Assembly: GCA_002709405.1 (NCBI GenBank)
Contig: PAQV01000005.1
Coordinates: forward strand, 1-64,000
Direction of reading: 5' to 3'
From: Paracoccaceae bacterium
Lineage (GTDB): Bacteria; Pseudomonadota; Alphaproteobacteria; Rhodobacterales; Rhodobacteraceae
DNA length: 64,000 nt
Program-made: the position numbers and the translations under genes
Notes under the pieces: model-generated
The model's database searches: none
Seen by the model: the letters and a program-made list of their open reading frames with translations, nothing else
What the model was told of the DNA's origin: nothing
Part shown: positions 25,269 to 32,360 of the stretch, one piece after another
How the letters are laid out: every line of letters begins with the position of its first letter
Numbering within the stretch: the stretch's first letter is position 1

Positions 25269-25290
25269 AGATTTTTCGTACGAAAAATCT
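25269..25290. terminator. 22-base perfect AT-rich palindrome
   Basis: AGATTTTTCGT joined directly to its complement ACGAAAAATCT. It lies 23 bases after the stop of the HpcH/HpaI gene on the minus strand. Likely a transcription stop; similar AT-rich palindromes occur at 3943-3993 and 11874-11919. Confidence 0.6.
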
Positions 25291-25313
25291 TGACCGACCC
25301 GCCGGTGCGCCGA

Positions 25314-26084
25314 TTACCCGGGTTTGTACGTCGCGACCAGTCGACGCGCGGCATTGATCATCAGGTGCACGTCGATGCCCACGGCCAGGAACCGCGTGCC
25401 GTGATCCAGGTACAATTGCGCCGTCTCGTCATCCAGCGACAGGCACCCGGCGGGCTTGTCCGATGCCGCGATCCGATCCAGTGCGTCCAGGATCACCTTG
25501 CGGGCCTCGGGGTGCTTGGAATTGCCCTTGTAACCCATGTCGGCCGACAGGTCGGCTGGGCCGATGAACACGCCGTCGATGCCCTCTACCGCCAGGATCT
25601 CGTCCAGGTTTTCCACGCCCTTCACGCTTTCCACCTGAACCAGCACGCAGATCTGGTCGTCGGCCGTAGGCACGTAGTCGGGGATGCCGCCGAACCGCCC
25701 GGACCGGGCCGCCGCCGCGCCCACGCCGCGGATGCCGGCGGTGGGATAGCGGCAGGCCCGCACGATCTCGGTCGCCTGGTCCGCCGTTTCGACCAGCGGC
25801 ACCAGGACGGTCTGCGCCCCGATATCCAGCGTCTGCTTCAGGACCCAGTCCAGGCCCGTGGGCACGCGGACCACCGGCGAGGACGCGCTGGCCTCGAGCG
25901 CGATCAGCTGGTCGCGGATCGAGCGGATGTCGTTCGGCCCGTGTTCTCCGTCGATCAGCAGCCAGTCGAACCCGGCCGAGCCCATGATCTCGGCCGGGGC
26001 CATTTCCGCGAAACTCAGCCAGCAGCCGATCAGGGTTTCGCCGGCTGCCAGGCGTTGCTTGAAGATGTTTGTCGGGGCGGGCAT
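25314..26084 (-). CDS. HpcH/HpaI-family class II aldolase
   Basis: 256 residues. Divalent-metal pyruvate aldolase family, which includes 4-hydroxy-2-oxoheptanedioate aldolase (HpaI) of homoprotocatechuate breakdown. Family blocks: GCWLSFAEMAPAEIMGSAGFDWLLIDGEHG, VRVPTGLDWVLKQTLDIGAQTVLVPLVET, VQVESVKGVENLDEI, GVFIGPADLSADMG. The Glu and Asp metal ligands lie in VQVESV and PADLSAD. Last gene after the PLP decarboxylase (12-base gap). Substrate not certain, since many HpaI-like enzymes are general. Confidence 0.87.
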   Translation of the reverse strand: MPAPTNIFKQRLAAGETLIGCWLSFAEMAPAEIMGSAGFDWLLIDGEHGPNDIRSIRDQLIALEASASSPVVRVPTGLDWVLKQTLDIGAQTVLVPLVETADQATEIVRACRYPTAGIRGVGAAAARSGRFGGIPDYVPTADDQICVLVQVESVKGVENLDEILAVEGIDGVFIGPADLSADMGYKGNSKHPEARKVILDALDRIAASDKPAGCLSLDDETAQLYLDHGTRFLAVGIDVHLMINAARRLVATYKPG

Positions 26085-26096
26085 GGGATCCTCCTC

Positions 26097-27515
26097 TTAT
26101 CCGTTGCTCAATGCGTGGGCGATCTCGCGGATCACGTCCAGTGTCATCATCACGTCGTCCTCGGTGGTGCCAAAGGATCCGGCCTGGAAGCGGATCACCA
26201 GCTGGTCGTCGACCCGGGTCTGGGTCAGGTAGATCCGCCCGTCATCGTTGATCGCATCCACCATCCGCTGGTTCAGCGCGTCGAGATCGGCCGCCCCATC
26301 AGGCACATAGCGGAAGGAAAACAGCGACCACATGGGCGGGGTGACGATTTCGATGTCCGGTTCCTGGGCCAGCCGGTCGTGCAGGGCGACCGCCCAGCGG
26401 ACATGGTTGCGCAGGATCTCGCGCAGCCCGTCCAGCCCGTAGCTGCGGATCAGGAACCACAGTTTCAGCGCGCGGAACCGTCGGCCAAGGGGCACCGACC
26501 ATTCGGAATAGTTGATGATGCCATCCGCGCCGTGGGTCTTGAGGTACTCGGGCCGGATCGCCAGCGTGCGCACGAGGTCTTCGGGCGCGCGCACGAAATG
26601 CGCCGAGCAATCGAAATTCGCGCCAAGCCACTTGTGCGGGTTGAAGACAACGCTGTCGGCCTGTTCGATCCCCGCCCACATTGGCCGGAATTCGGGGCAG
26701 ATCATCGCGGATCCGGACCAGGCGGCATCGACATGGGTGTAAAGGCCCTCGGCCCGGGCGATGGCCATGATTTCGGTCACGGGGTCGGTCGCGCCCACGC
26801 CGGTTGCGCCCACGCACAGGATCACCCCGGCCGGCTGCAGCCCGGCGGCCCTGTCCTGCGCGATCATCTCCCGCAGGGCATCGGGGTCCATGCCCCGTGA
26901 CGGCCCCTTGATCGGCACGCGCACCAGGTTCTGCGCGCCGATCCCCGAAATCCAGGCCGCCCGGTCGATCGAGGTATGCACCTCGGCCGAGCAATAGATG
27001 CGCAGGGGCGGCCGGCCAAAAAGGCCCTCGCTGTTGCCAGTGAACTCCAGCGCCCGTTCCCGCATGGTCAGCACCGCGGCCAGCGTCGCGGTCGAGGCGC
27101 TGTCCTGGATCACCCCGGAGAACTCCTCGGGCAGGGCCACGGCCTGGCGCAGCCAGTCCATCACCCGGGTTTCCAGCTCGGTCCCGGCGGGAGAGGTCTG
27201 CCAGATCATGCAATTGGGCGCGATCGCCGAGACCAGGAATTCGGCCAGCACCGACGGCGGCGCCGCGTTCGCGTTGAAGTAGGCGAAGAACCGGGGATGC
27301 TGCCAATGGGTGATGCCCGGCATGATCACCTGTTCGAAATCCTCGAAGATCCGGTCCATCGGCTCGCCGCTTTCGGGCGGGGCCGCGGGCAGGGCGCCAA
27401 GCACCTCTCCGGGGCGGACCTGAGCGCGCACGGGGCGGTCCCCGACGGTTTCGCGGTAGGCCTGGGACCAGTCCGCCACGCGGTGCGCCCAGTCGCCGAA
27501 TTCACTCCACTCCAT
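26097..27515 (-). CDS. Group II pyridoxal-phosphate decarboxylase (aromatic amino acid type)
   Basis: 472 residues. PLP enzyme resembling DOPA/tryptophan/tyrosine decarboxylases. PLP-Lys is in VVFNPHKWLGANFDCSAHFVR; the Asp that pairs with the pyridine nitrogen is in HVDAAWSG; substrate-site blocks are HPRFFAYFNANAAPPSVLAEFL and GVIQDSASTATLAAVLTMRE. It would turn an aromatic amino acid into an amine. Neighbours (MarR/HpaR regulator and HpaI aldolase) suggest aromatic compound metabolism, but the ring-cleavage genes are not here. Confidence 0.88.
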   Translation of the reverse strand: MEWSEFGDWAHRVADWSQAYRETVGDRPVRAQVRPGEVLGALPAAPPESGEPMDRIFEDFEQVIMPGITHWQHPRFFAYFNANAAPPSVLAEFLVSAIAPNCMIWQTSPAGTELETRVMDWLRQAVALPEEFSGVIQDSASTATLAAVLTMRERALEFTGNSEGLFGRPPLRIYCSAEVHTSIDRAAWISGIGAQNLVRVPIKGPSRGMDPDALREMIAQDRAAGLQPAGVILCVGATGVGATDPVTEIMAIARAEGLYTHVDAAWSGSAMICPEFRPMWAGIEQADSVVFNPHKWLGANFDCSAHFVRAPEDLVRTLAIRPEYLKTHGADGIINYSEWSVPLGRRFRALKLWFLIRSYGLDGLREILRNHVRWAVALHDRLAQEPDIEIVTPPMWSLFSFRYVPDGAADLDALNQRMVDAINDDGRIYLTQTRVDDQLVIRFQAGSFGTTEDDVMMTLDVIREIAHALSNG

Positions 27516-27563
27516 CCGTCTCCTCCTCGGTGGCCGACTGCCTGTCGGGGCCGGTTTTTGCTT

Positions 27564-27581
27564 AACAAGTCAACTAATTGT
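27564..27581. promoter_or_regulatory. Candidate MarR/HpaR operator
   Basis: AACAAGTCAACTAATTGT contains ACAA and TTGT half-sites in mirror order, midway between the divergent decarboxylase and hpaR-like genes. AT-rich relative to surroundings. Symmetry is imperfect, so confidence is moderate. Confidence 0.4.
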
Positions 27582-27663
27582 CGGGCGGTCAACCGGAAAA
27601 GAAGTCCCCAAAGGTCTGGGTTTCCGGAATTGCGCCGGGCATTGACAGGGGGGATTATTAACC

Positions 27664-28137
27664 ATGGATGACCTGATCACGACAGAGCCAAGACCGCTTC
27701 CGGTACTGCCGACCTCCCGATCGCTGCCGATCGTGCTGCTGCGTGCGCGCGAACAGGTGATGGGACCGATCCGGGCCATGCTGACCGATGTGGGCATCAC
27801 CGAACAGCAATGGCGGGTGCTGCGGGTCCTGGACGAATTCGGGCCCTCGGACCCGACGCGCATCGCGGACACCGCCTCGTTGCTGCTGCCCAGCCTGACG
27901 CGCATCCTGCAAAAGCTGGAGGCCAAGCGCCTGATCGCCCGCTCCATCGACCCCTGCGACCGCCGCCGCCAGATCGTGCAGATCACGACCCTGGGCAAGC
28001 AGCTGATCGCCGAGAACCGCGAAACCTCTGTCCAGTTGATGTGCACGATCGAAGACCGCCTTGGCCGCGAGAAATACGACATGCTGCTGGAGCTTCTGAC
28101 AGAGCTCAGCGACATCGATATGGCCGGCAAATCCTGA
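27664..28137 (+). CDS. hpaR: MarR-family regulator, HpaR-like
   Basis: 157 residues. Winged-helix regulator: ITEQQWRVLRVLDEFGPSDPTRIADTASLLLPSLTRILQKLEAKRLIARSIDPCDRRRQIVQIT covers the DNA-binding fold. The start LPTSRSLPIVLLRAREQVMGPIR is typical of HpaR, repressor of homoprotocatechuate genes. Divergent from the decarboxylase-aldolase pair with a dyad between them. An alternative is control of another aromatic pathway. Confidence 0.82.
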   Translation: MDDLITTEPRPLPVLPTSRSLPIVLLRAREQVMGPIRAMLTDVGITEQQWRVLRVLDEFGPSDPTRIADTASLLLPSLTRILQKLEAKRLIARSIDPCDRRRQIVQITTLGKQLIAENRETSVQLMCTIEDRLGREKYDMLLELLTELSDIDMAGKS

Positions 28138-28271
28138 CCAACCGGTTCCATTCCGCCAACAGCTTGATCAATCCACCGCATGCGTCGCAATTATATTACG
28201 CAGTTTGTGCTTCGGCGCCTCTGGCTGCTTGGGGCTTTTGAATTTACCAACCTTGCTGCTACGGTCGCCTC

Positions 28272-29699
28272 ATGACTGATAAACCGTCCTTCTTCGATGA
28301 AATGTATGGCTTCGGCGAAACCGCCCGTGCGCCCTACAGTGCCTATAGTTCCTGGTTCAACCAGGAGGACGTGGCCCGGCTCAGAAAGAAGAGCGAGCAG
28401 GCCGAGGCGTTCTTCCGCCTGACCGGAATCACCTTCAACGTCTATGGGGTCGAAGAGGCCACCGAGCGGTTGATTCCCTTCGACCTGGTGCCGCGCATCA
28501 TAACCGGGCGTGAATGGGGGATCCTGGAAAAGGGGATCGAGCAGCGGGTCCGCGCGATCAACTCGTTCCTTCATGACATCTACCACCGGCAGGAAATCGT
28601 CCGGGCGGGCCGCATCCCGGTCGAGATGATCGCCCGCAACGATGCCTTCCTGCCGCAGATGATCGGGGTGGCGCCTCCGGGCAACATCTATACGCACATT
28701 ACCGGCACCGACCTGGTGCGCACCGGCGAAGACGAGTTCTACGTGCTGGAGGACAATGCGCGTACGCCGTCCGGGGTCTCCTACATGCTGGAGAACCGCG
28801 AGACGATGCTGCACATGTTCCCGGAATTGTTCAGCCAGATCAACGTGCGCGGGGTCAGCCAGTATCCGCGCAGCCTGCGCCGCTCGCTCAGCTCGTGCCG
28901 GCCGTCGATCTGCGACGGGCCGCCGACCCTGGCGGTGCTGACGCCGGGTATTCATAACTCGGCCTATTACGAACATGCCTTCCTGGCCGACCAGATGGGT
29001 GTCGAGCTGGTCGAAGGCCATGACCTGCGGGTCGTCGACGGCCGCGTGGCCATGCGCACGACGCGGGGCTACAAGCCGATCGACGTGCTGTATCGCCGGG
29101 TGGATGACGATTTCCTTGATCCGATGACCTTCAACCCAGACAGCGTTCTGGGTGTGCCGGGGATCATGGATGTCTATCGCGCGGGCGGCATCACCATTGC
29201 CAACGCCCCGGGCACGGGGATTGCCGACGACAAGGCGATCTATTCCTACATGCCCGAAATCGTTGAATTCTACACGGGCGAACAGCCGATCCTGAAGAAC
29301 GTGCCGACGTGGCGCTGTTCCGAACCGGACGCGTTCAAATACGTGCTCGAACATCTGGAAGAGCTGGTCGTGAAAGAGGTCCACGGCTCGGGCGGGTACG
29401 GCATGCTGGTCGGGCCGGCGGCGTCCAAGAAGGAAATCGCCGATTTCCGCGCCAAGCTGGAAACCAAGCCGGGCAACTACATCGCTCAGCCCACGCTGTC
29501 GCTGTCGACGGTGCCGATCTTGACCAAGGCCGGCCTTGCGCCGCGCCACGTGGATCTTCGGCCCTTTGCGCTGGCTTCGCCCGGCGGCGTCGAAATCATT
29601 CCCGGCGGGCTGACGCGGGTGGCACTGAAGAAAGGATCGCTGGTCGTGAATTCCAGCCAAGGAGGCGGCACCAAGGACACCTGGGTGCTGGAGGACTAA
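28272..29699 (+). CDS. Circularly permuted ATP-grasp protein (CP_ATPgrasp type)
   Basis: 475 residues. Family DUF404/DUF407, predicted ATP-dependent amide ligases with a permuted ATP-grasp fold; no reaction is established. Typical blocks: FFRLTGITFNVYG, IPFDLVPRIITGREWGILEKGIEQRVRAINSFLHDIYH, YVLEDNARTPSGVSYMLENR and VVKEVHGSGGYGMLVGP. First gene of a four-gene run with alpha-E, transglutaminase and Anbu genes; this combination recurs around Anbu in proteobacteria and suggests a peptide synthesis or tagging step coupled to proteolysis. Confidence 0.92.
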   Translation: MTDKPSFFDEMYGFGETARAPYSAYSSWFNQEDVARLRKKSEQAEAFFRLTGITFNVYGVEEATERLIPFDLVPRIITGREWGILEKGIEQRVRAINSFLHDIYHRQEIVRAGRIPVEMIARNDAFLPQMIGVAPPGNIYTHITGTDLVRTGEDEFYVLEDNARTPSGVSYMLENRETMLHMFPELFSQINVRGVSQYPRSLRRSLSSCRPSICDGPPTLAVLTPGIHNSAYYEHAFLADQMGVELVEGHDLRVVDGRVAMRTTRGYKPIDVLYRRVDDDFLDPMTFNPDSVLGVPGIMDVYRAGGITIANAPGTGIADDKAIYSYMPEIVEFYTGEQPILKNVPTWRCSEPDAFKYVLEHLEELVVKEVHGSGGYGMLVGPAASKKEIADFRAKLETKPGNYIAQPTLSLSTVPILTKAGLAPRHVDLRPFALASPGGVEIIPGGLTRVALKKGSLVVNSSQGGGTKDTWVLED

Positions 29700-29703
29700 G
29701 GCA

Positions 29704-30645
29704 ATGCTTGGCAAGACCGCAGGCGGTATTTTCTGGATGCTGCGCTACATGGAGCGCAGCGAGAACACGGCACGGATGATCGACGCGGGCCTTCGCATTT
29801 CGCTGACGCGCTCCAGCGCGGCGGACAGCGAATGGTCCTCGATCCTTCAGGCCACGGGCGTGGCGAGCCAGTATTTCGCCCAGCACGACAAGATCGACGG
29901 GCAGAAGGTCATTAACTTCCTTCTGCGCGACCAGACCAACGACGGGTCGGTCATGGCCAATGTCGAATGGGCCCGGACCAATGCGCGGATGGTGCGCACG
30001 GCGCTGACCAAGGAAGTCTGGGAGGCCGTCAATGAATGCTGGATGGTGCTGAAAAGCCAGCTGTCCAAGCCCGTCAAACAGCAGGACCTGCCCGAGATCC
30101 TCAGCTCGATCCGTCAGCGCACGGCCTACGTGCGCGGGTCGCTGCACGGATCCATGGTGCGCAACGACATCTATGATTTCGCCCGGATGGGCACGTTCTT
30201 TGAACGGGCCGACAATGCGGCGCGGGTGCTGGACGTGAAATACTACATCCTGCTGCCGTCGATCATGCACGTGGGCACCGTCAGCGACAACGTGCAGTGG
30301 GAAACGATCCTGCGGGCGACCTCGTCCGTGCGGGCGTACCAGTCGCTGCACGACGGCGAATTCGACCCGCGCAAGATTGCGCGCTTCCTGATCCTGGACA
30401 AGCGTCTGCCCCGGTCCCTGGCCTTCTGCTACCACAAGATCCAGGCCAACCTGGCCTACCTGGCCGAGGACTACGGAGAGCGCCGCGAGTGCCACAAGAT
30501 GGTCGACCAGATCTGTCACAAGTTCGACCATTCCACCATCGACCAGATCTTCGAATACGGCCTGCATGAATTCGTCACCGACTTCCTGTCCGAAAGTCAT
30601 GCGCTTGGCCGCCAGATCGAACGCGATTACCGTTTTTACGAATAG
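29704..30645 (+). CDS. Alpha-E domain protein (DUF403)
   Basis: 313 residues, all-helical. The family name comes from a conserved ER motif: here YMERSENTARMIDAGLR near the start and FFERADNAARVLDVKYY in the middle, plus YGERRECHKMVDQICHKF near the end. Function unknown; it nearly always sits next to the permuted ATP-grasp gene. Four bases separate it from that gene, three from the transglutaminase. Confidence 0.92.
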   Translation: MLGKTAGGIFWMLRYMERSENTARMIDAGLRISLTRSSAADSEWSSILQATGVASQYFAQHDKIDGQKVINFLLRDQTNDGSVMANVEWARTNARMVRTALTKEVWEAVNECWMVLKSQLSKPVKQQDLPEILSSIRQRTAYVRGSLHGSMVRNDIYDFARMGTFFERADNAARVLDVKYYILLPSIMHVGTVSDNVQWETILRATSSVRAYQSLHDGEFDPRKIARFLILDKRLPRSLAFCYHKIQANLAYLAEDYGERRECHKMVDQICHKFDHSTIDQIFEYGLHEFVTDFLSESHALGRQIERDYRFYE

Positions 30646-30648
30646 GCC

Positions 30649-31452
30649 ATGCATCTGAAAATCTCGCACACCACCTCGTATCACTACGACACGCCGGTCC
30701 CCTACGCGCTGCAGCAATTGCGGCTGCGGCCCAAGTCGCGGCCCGAACAGAACGTGATTTCCTGGGACGTGACCGTCGATGGCGGGCAACGGCAGGTGTC
30801 GTTCGAGGACGAGCACGCCAACCGGGTCGACCTGATCAGCTTTGATGCCGGGGTCGAAACCATCGTCATCACCTGCGAAGGCGAGGTCGAGGTCACCGAC
30901 AACAACGGTGTCGTGGGCAAGCACACCGGGTTCACCCCGCTGTGGCTGTTCAACCGGACGACCAAGCTGACCAAGCCGGGCACCGGTCTGCGGGCGCTGA
31001 TGTCGGACTTCAAGAAACCCGAGGGCGACCTGGCCATGTTGCATGCCATGTCCGACCACATCCTGGAAAAGGTGCCCTATTCCAAGGAACAGACCTCGTC
31101 GATGCTGACGGTCGAACAGGCTTTGGCCGCGGGGCACGGGGTGTGCCAGGACCACGCCCACATCTTCATTTCGGCCGTGCGCCAGATGGGCTATCCGGCG
31201 CGTTATGTCAGCGGCTACCTGATGATGGACGGCACCGTCGAACAGAATGCCAGCCACGCCTGGGCCGAGGCCTATGTCGACGGGCTGGGCTGGGTCGGGT
31301 TCGACGTGTCGAACGGCCAAAGCCCGGATGCGCGTTACGTGCGCGTGGCGACCGGCCTTGATTACTCCCAGGCGGCGCCGACATCGGGCATGCGCTTCGG
31401 AGACGGGCCCGAATCCATGCGTGTGACGCTGGTGGTCGAACAGCAACAGTGA
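30649..31452 (+). CDS. Bacterial transglutaminase-like protein
   Basis: 267 residues. N-terminal bact_transglu_N domain (MHLKISHTTSYHYDTPVPYALQ...), then a transglutaminase/protease core with the Cys166 (GHGVCQDHAHIF), His203 (ASHAWAEAYV), Asp219 (WVGFDVSNG) triad. Such proteins may act as peptidases or amide-forming enzymes. No signal peptide. Third gene of the Anbu operon, 83 bases before the Anbu start. Confidence 0.92.
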   Translation: MHLKISHTTSYHYDTPVPYALQQLRLRPKSRPEQNVISWDVTVDGGQRQVSFEDEHANRVDLISFDAGVETIVITCEGEVEVTDNNGVVGKHTGFTPLWLFNRTTKLTKPGTGLRALMSDFKKPEGDLAMLHAMSDHILEKVPYSKEQTSSMLTVEQALAAGHGVCQDHAHIFISAVRQMGYPARYVSGYLMMDGTVEQNASHAWAEAYVDGLGWVGFDVSNGQSPDARYVRVATGLDYSQAAPTSGMRFGDGPESMRVTLVVEQQQ

Positions 31453-31535
31453 CCCCGGCCTCACAAGGCGCTAGTAACCGATTCGAATGAAGGTTCGGGT
31501 ATAAGCCGAACCAGCTGAGTCGGATGCGTGGAACG

Positions 31536-32270
31536 ATGACCTATTGCGTTGGAATGCGACTGGATCGCGGGTTGGTCTTCATGTCCGACACGCGCACGAA
31601 TGCCGGGCTGGATAACATTGCCACGGCCCGCAAGATGCACACGTGGGAAGTGCCCGGCGACCGGGTCATCACGCTGATGACCGCCGGCAACCTGGCCACG
31701 ACCCAATCCGTGGTGGGCATCCTCGATGAACGGACCAAGGCGCCGGGGGACCGGTCTCCGTCGATCCTGCAATCGCCGTCGATGTTCCAGATCGCGCGCG
31801 AGGTCGGCAAGACCCTGAAAGAGGTCATCCAGTCCAATTCCGACAGCGGGGCCGAGGCCGCGGCCTTCGGGGCGACGATGATCCTGGGCGGCCAGATCAA
31901 GGGCAGCGCGCCGCGCCTGTTCCTGATCTATCCCGAGGGCAACTTTATCGAGGCGTCCGAGGACAACCCGTTCTTCCAGATCGGCGAAACCAAGTACGGC
32001 AAGCCGATCCTGGTGCGGGCCTTCGACCGCGAGGCGAGCTTTGAAAATGCCATCAAGCTGCTGCTGGTCAGCTTCGATTCGACGATCAAGTCCAACCTGT
32101 CGGTCGGCCTCCCCATCGACTACGTGACCTATAGCGGCGACAGCCTGCGGTTTGGCGAACAGGGGCGGATCCTCGACAGCGACCCGTATTTCCAAGAAAT
32201 TTCAAACGGTTGGGGAGAGGCGCTGAAATCCGCCTTCAGCCAGTTGCCGGATTTCGCCTTTCCGGCCTGA
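31536..32270 (+). CDS. Anbu, proteasome-type N-terminal-threonine hydrolase
   Basis: 244 residues. Ancestral beta-subunit-like member of the proteasome/HslV family. After removal of Met, Thr1 becomes the nucleophile (MTYCVGMRLDRGLVFMSDTRT); Asp17 lies in MSDTRT and Lys32 in TARKM, the expected catalytic positions. The C-terminal extension relative to HslV is normal for Anbu. Start ATG 31536 was chosen because the mature protein must begin with Thr; ATG 31524 would bury it. No ATPase unfoldase is nearby, in line with other Anbu loci. True substrate is not known. Confidence 0.9.
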   Translation: MTYCVGMRLDRGLVFMSDTRTNAGLDNIATARKMHTWEVPGDRVITLMTAGNLATTQSVVGILDERTKAPGDRSPSILQSPSMFQIAREVGKTLKEVIQSNSDSGAEAAAFGATMILGGQIKGSAPRLFLIYPEGNFIEASEDNPFFQIGETKYGKPILVRAFDREASFENAIKLLLVSFDSTIKSNLSVGLPIDYVTYSGDSLRFGEQGRILDSDPYFQEISNGWGEALKSAFSQLPDFAFPA

Positions 32271-32323
32271 CACCTGGCGAACCGCGCCAGCGTGCCAAGT
32301 CGGCGCAGTTTCCGGGGCGGGTC

Positions 32324-32354
32324 TTGACCTTCCAGCTACTGGAACCCCTATCTG
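32324..32354 (+). promoter_or_regulatory. CueR-type copA promoter with 19-bp spacer
   Basis: -35 TTGACC (32324-32329), 19-base spacer, -10 TATCTG (32349-32354). Inside the spacer is the dyad TTCCAG-CTA-CTGGAA (32330-32344). MerR-family activators untwist exactly this overlong spacer. The predicted transcript start falls at about 32361, the A of the copA ATG. Confidence 0.8.
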
Positions 32355-32360
32355 AGGGGC

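Noticed and set aside
29596-31464. 622-codon minus-strand open frame opposite the Anbu-operon genes
   Set aside because: Covers three recognised plus-strand genes; no family similarity.
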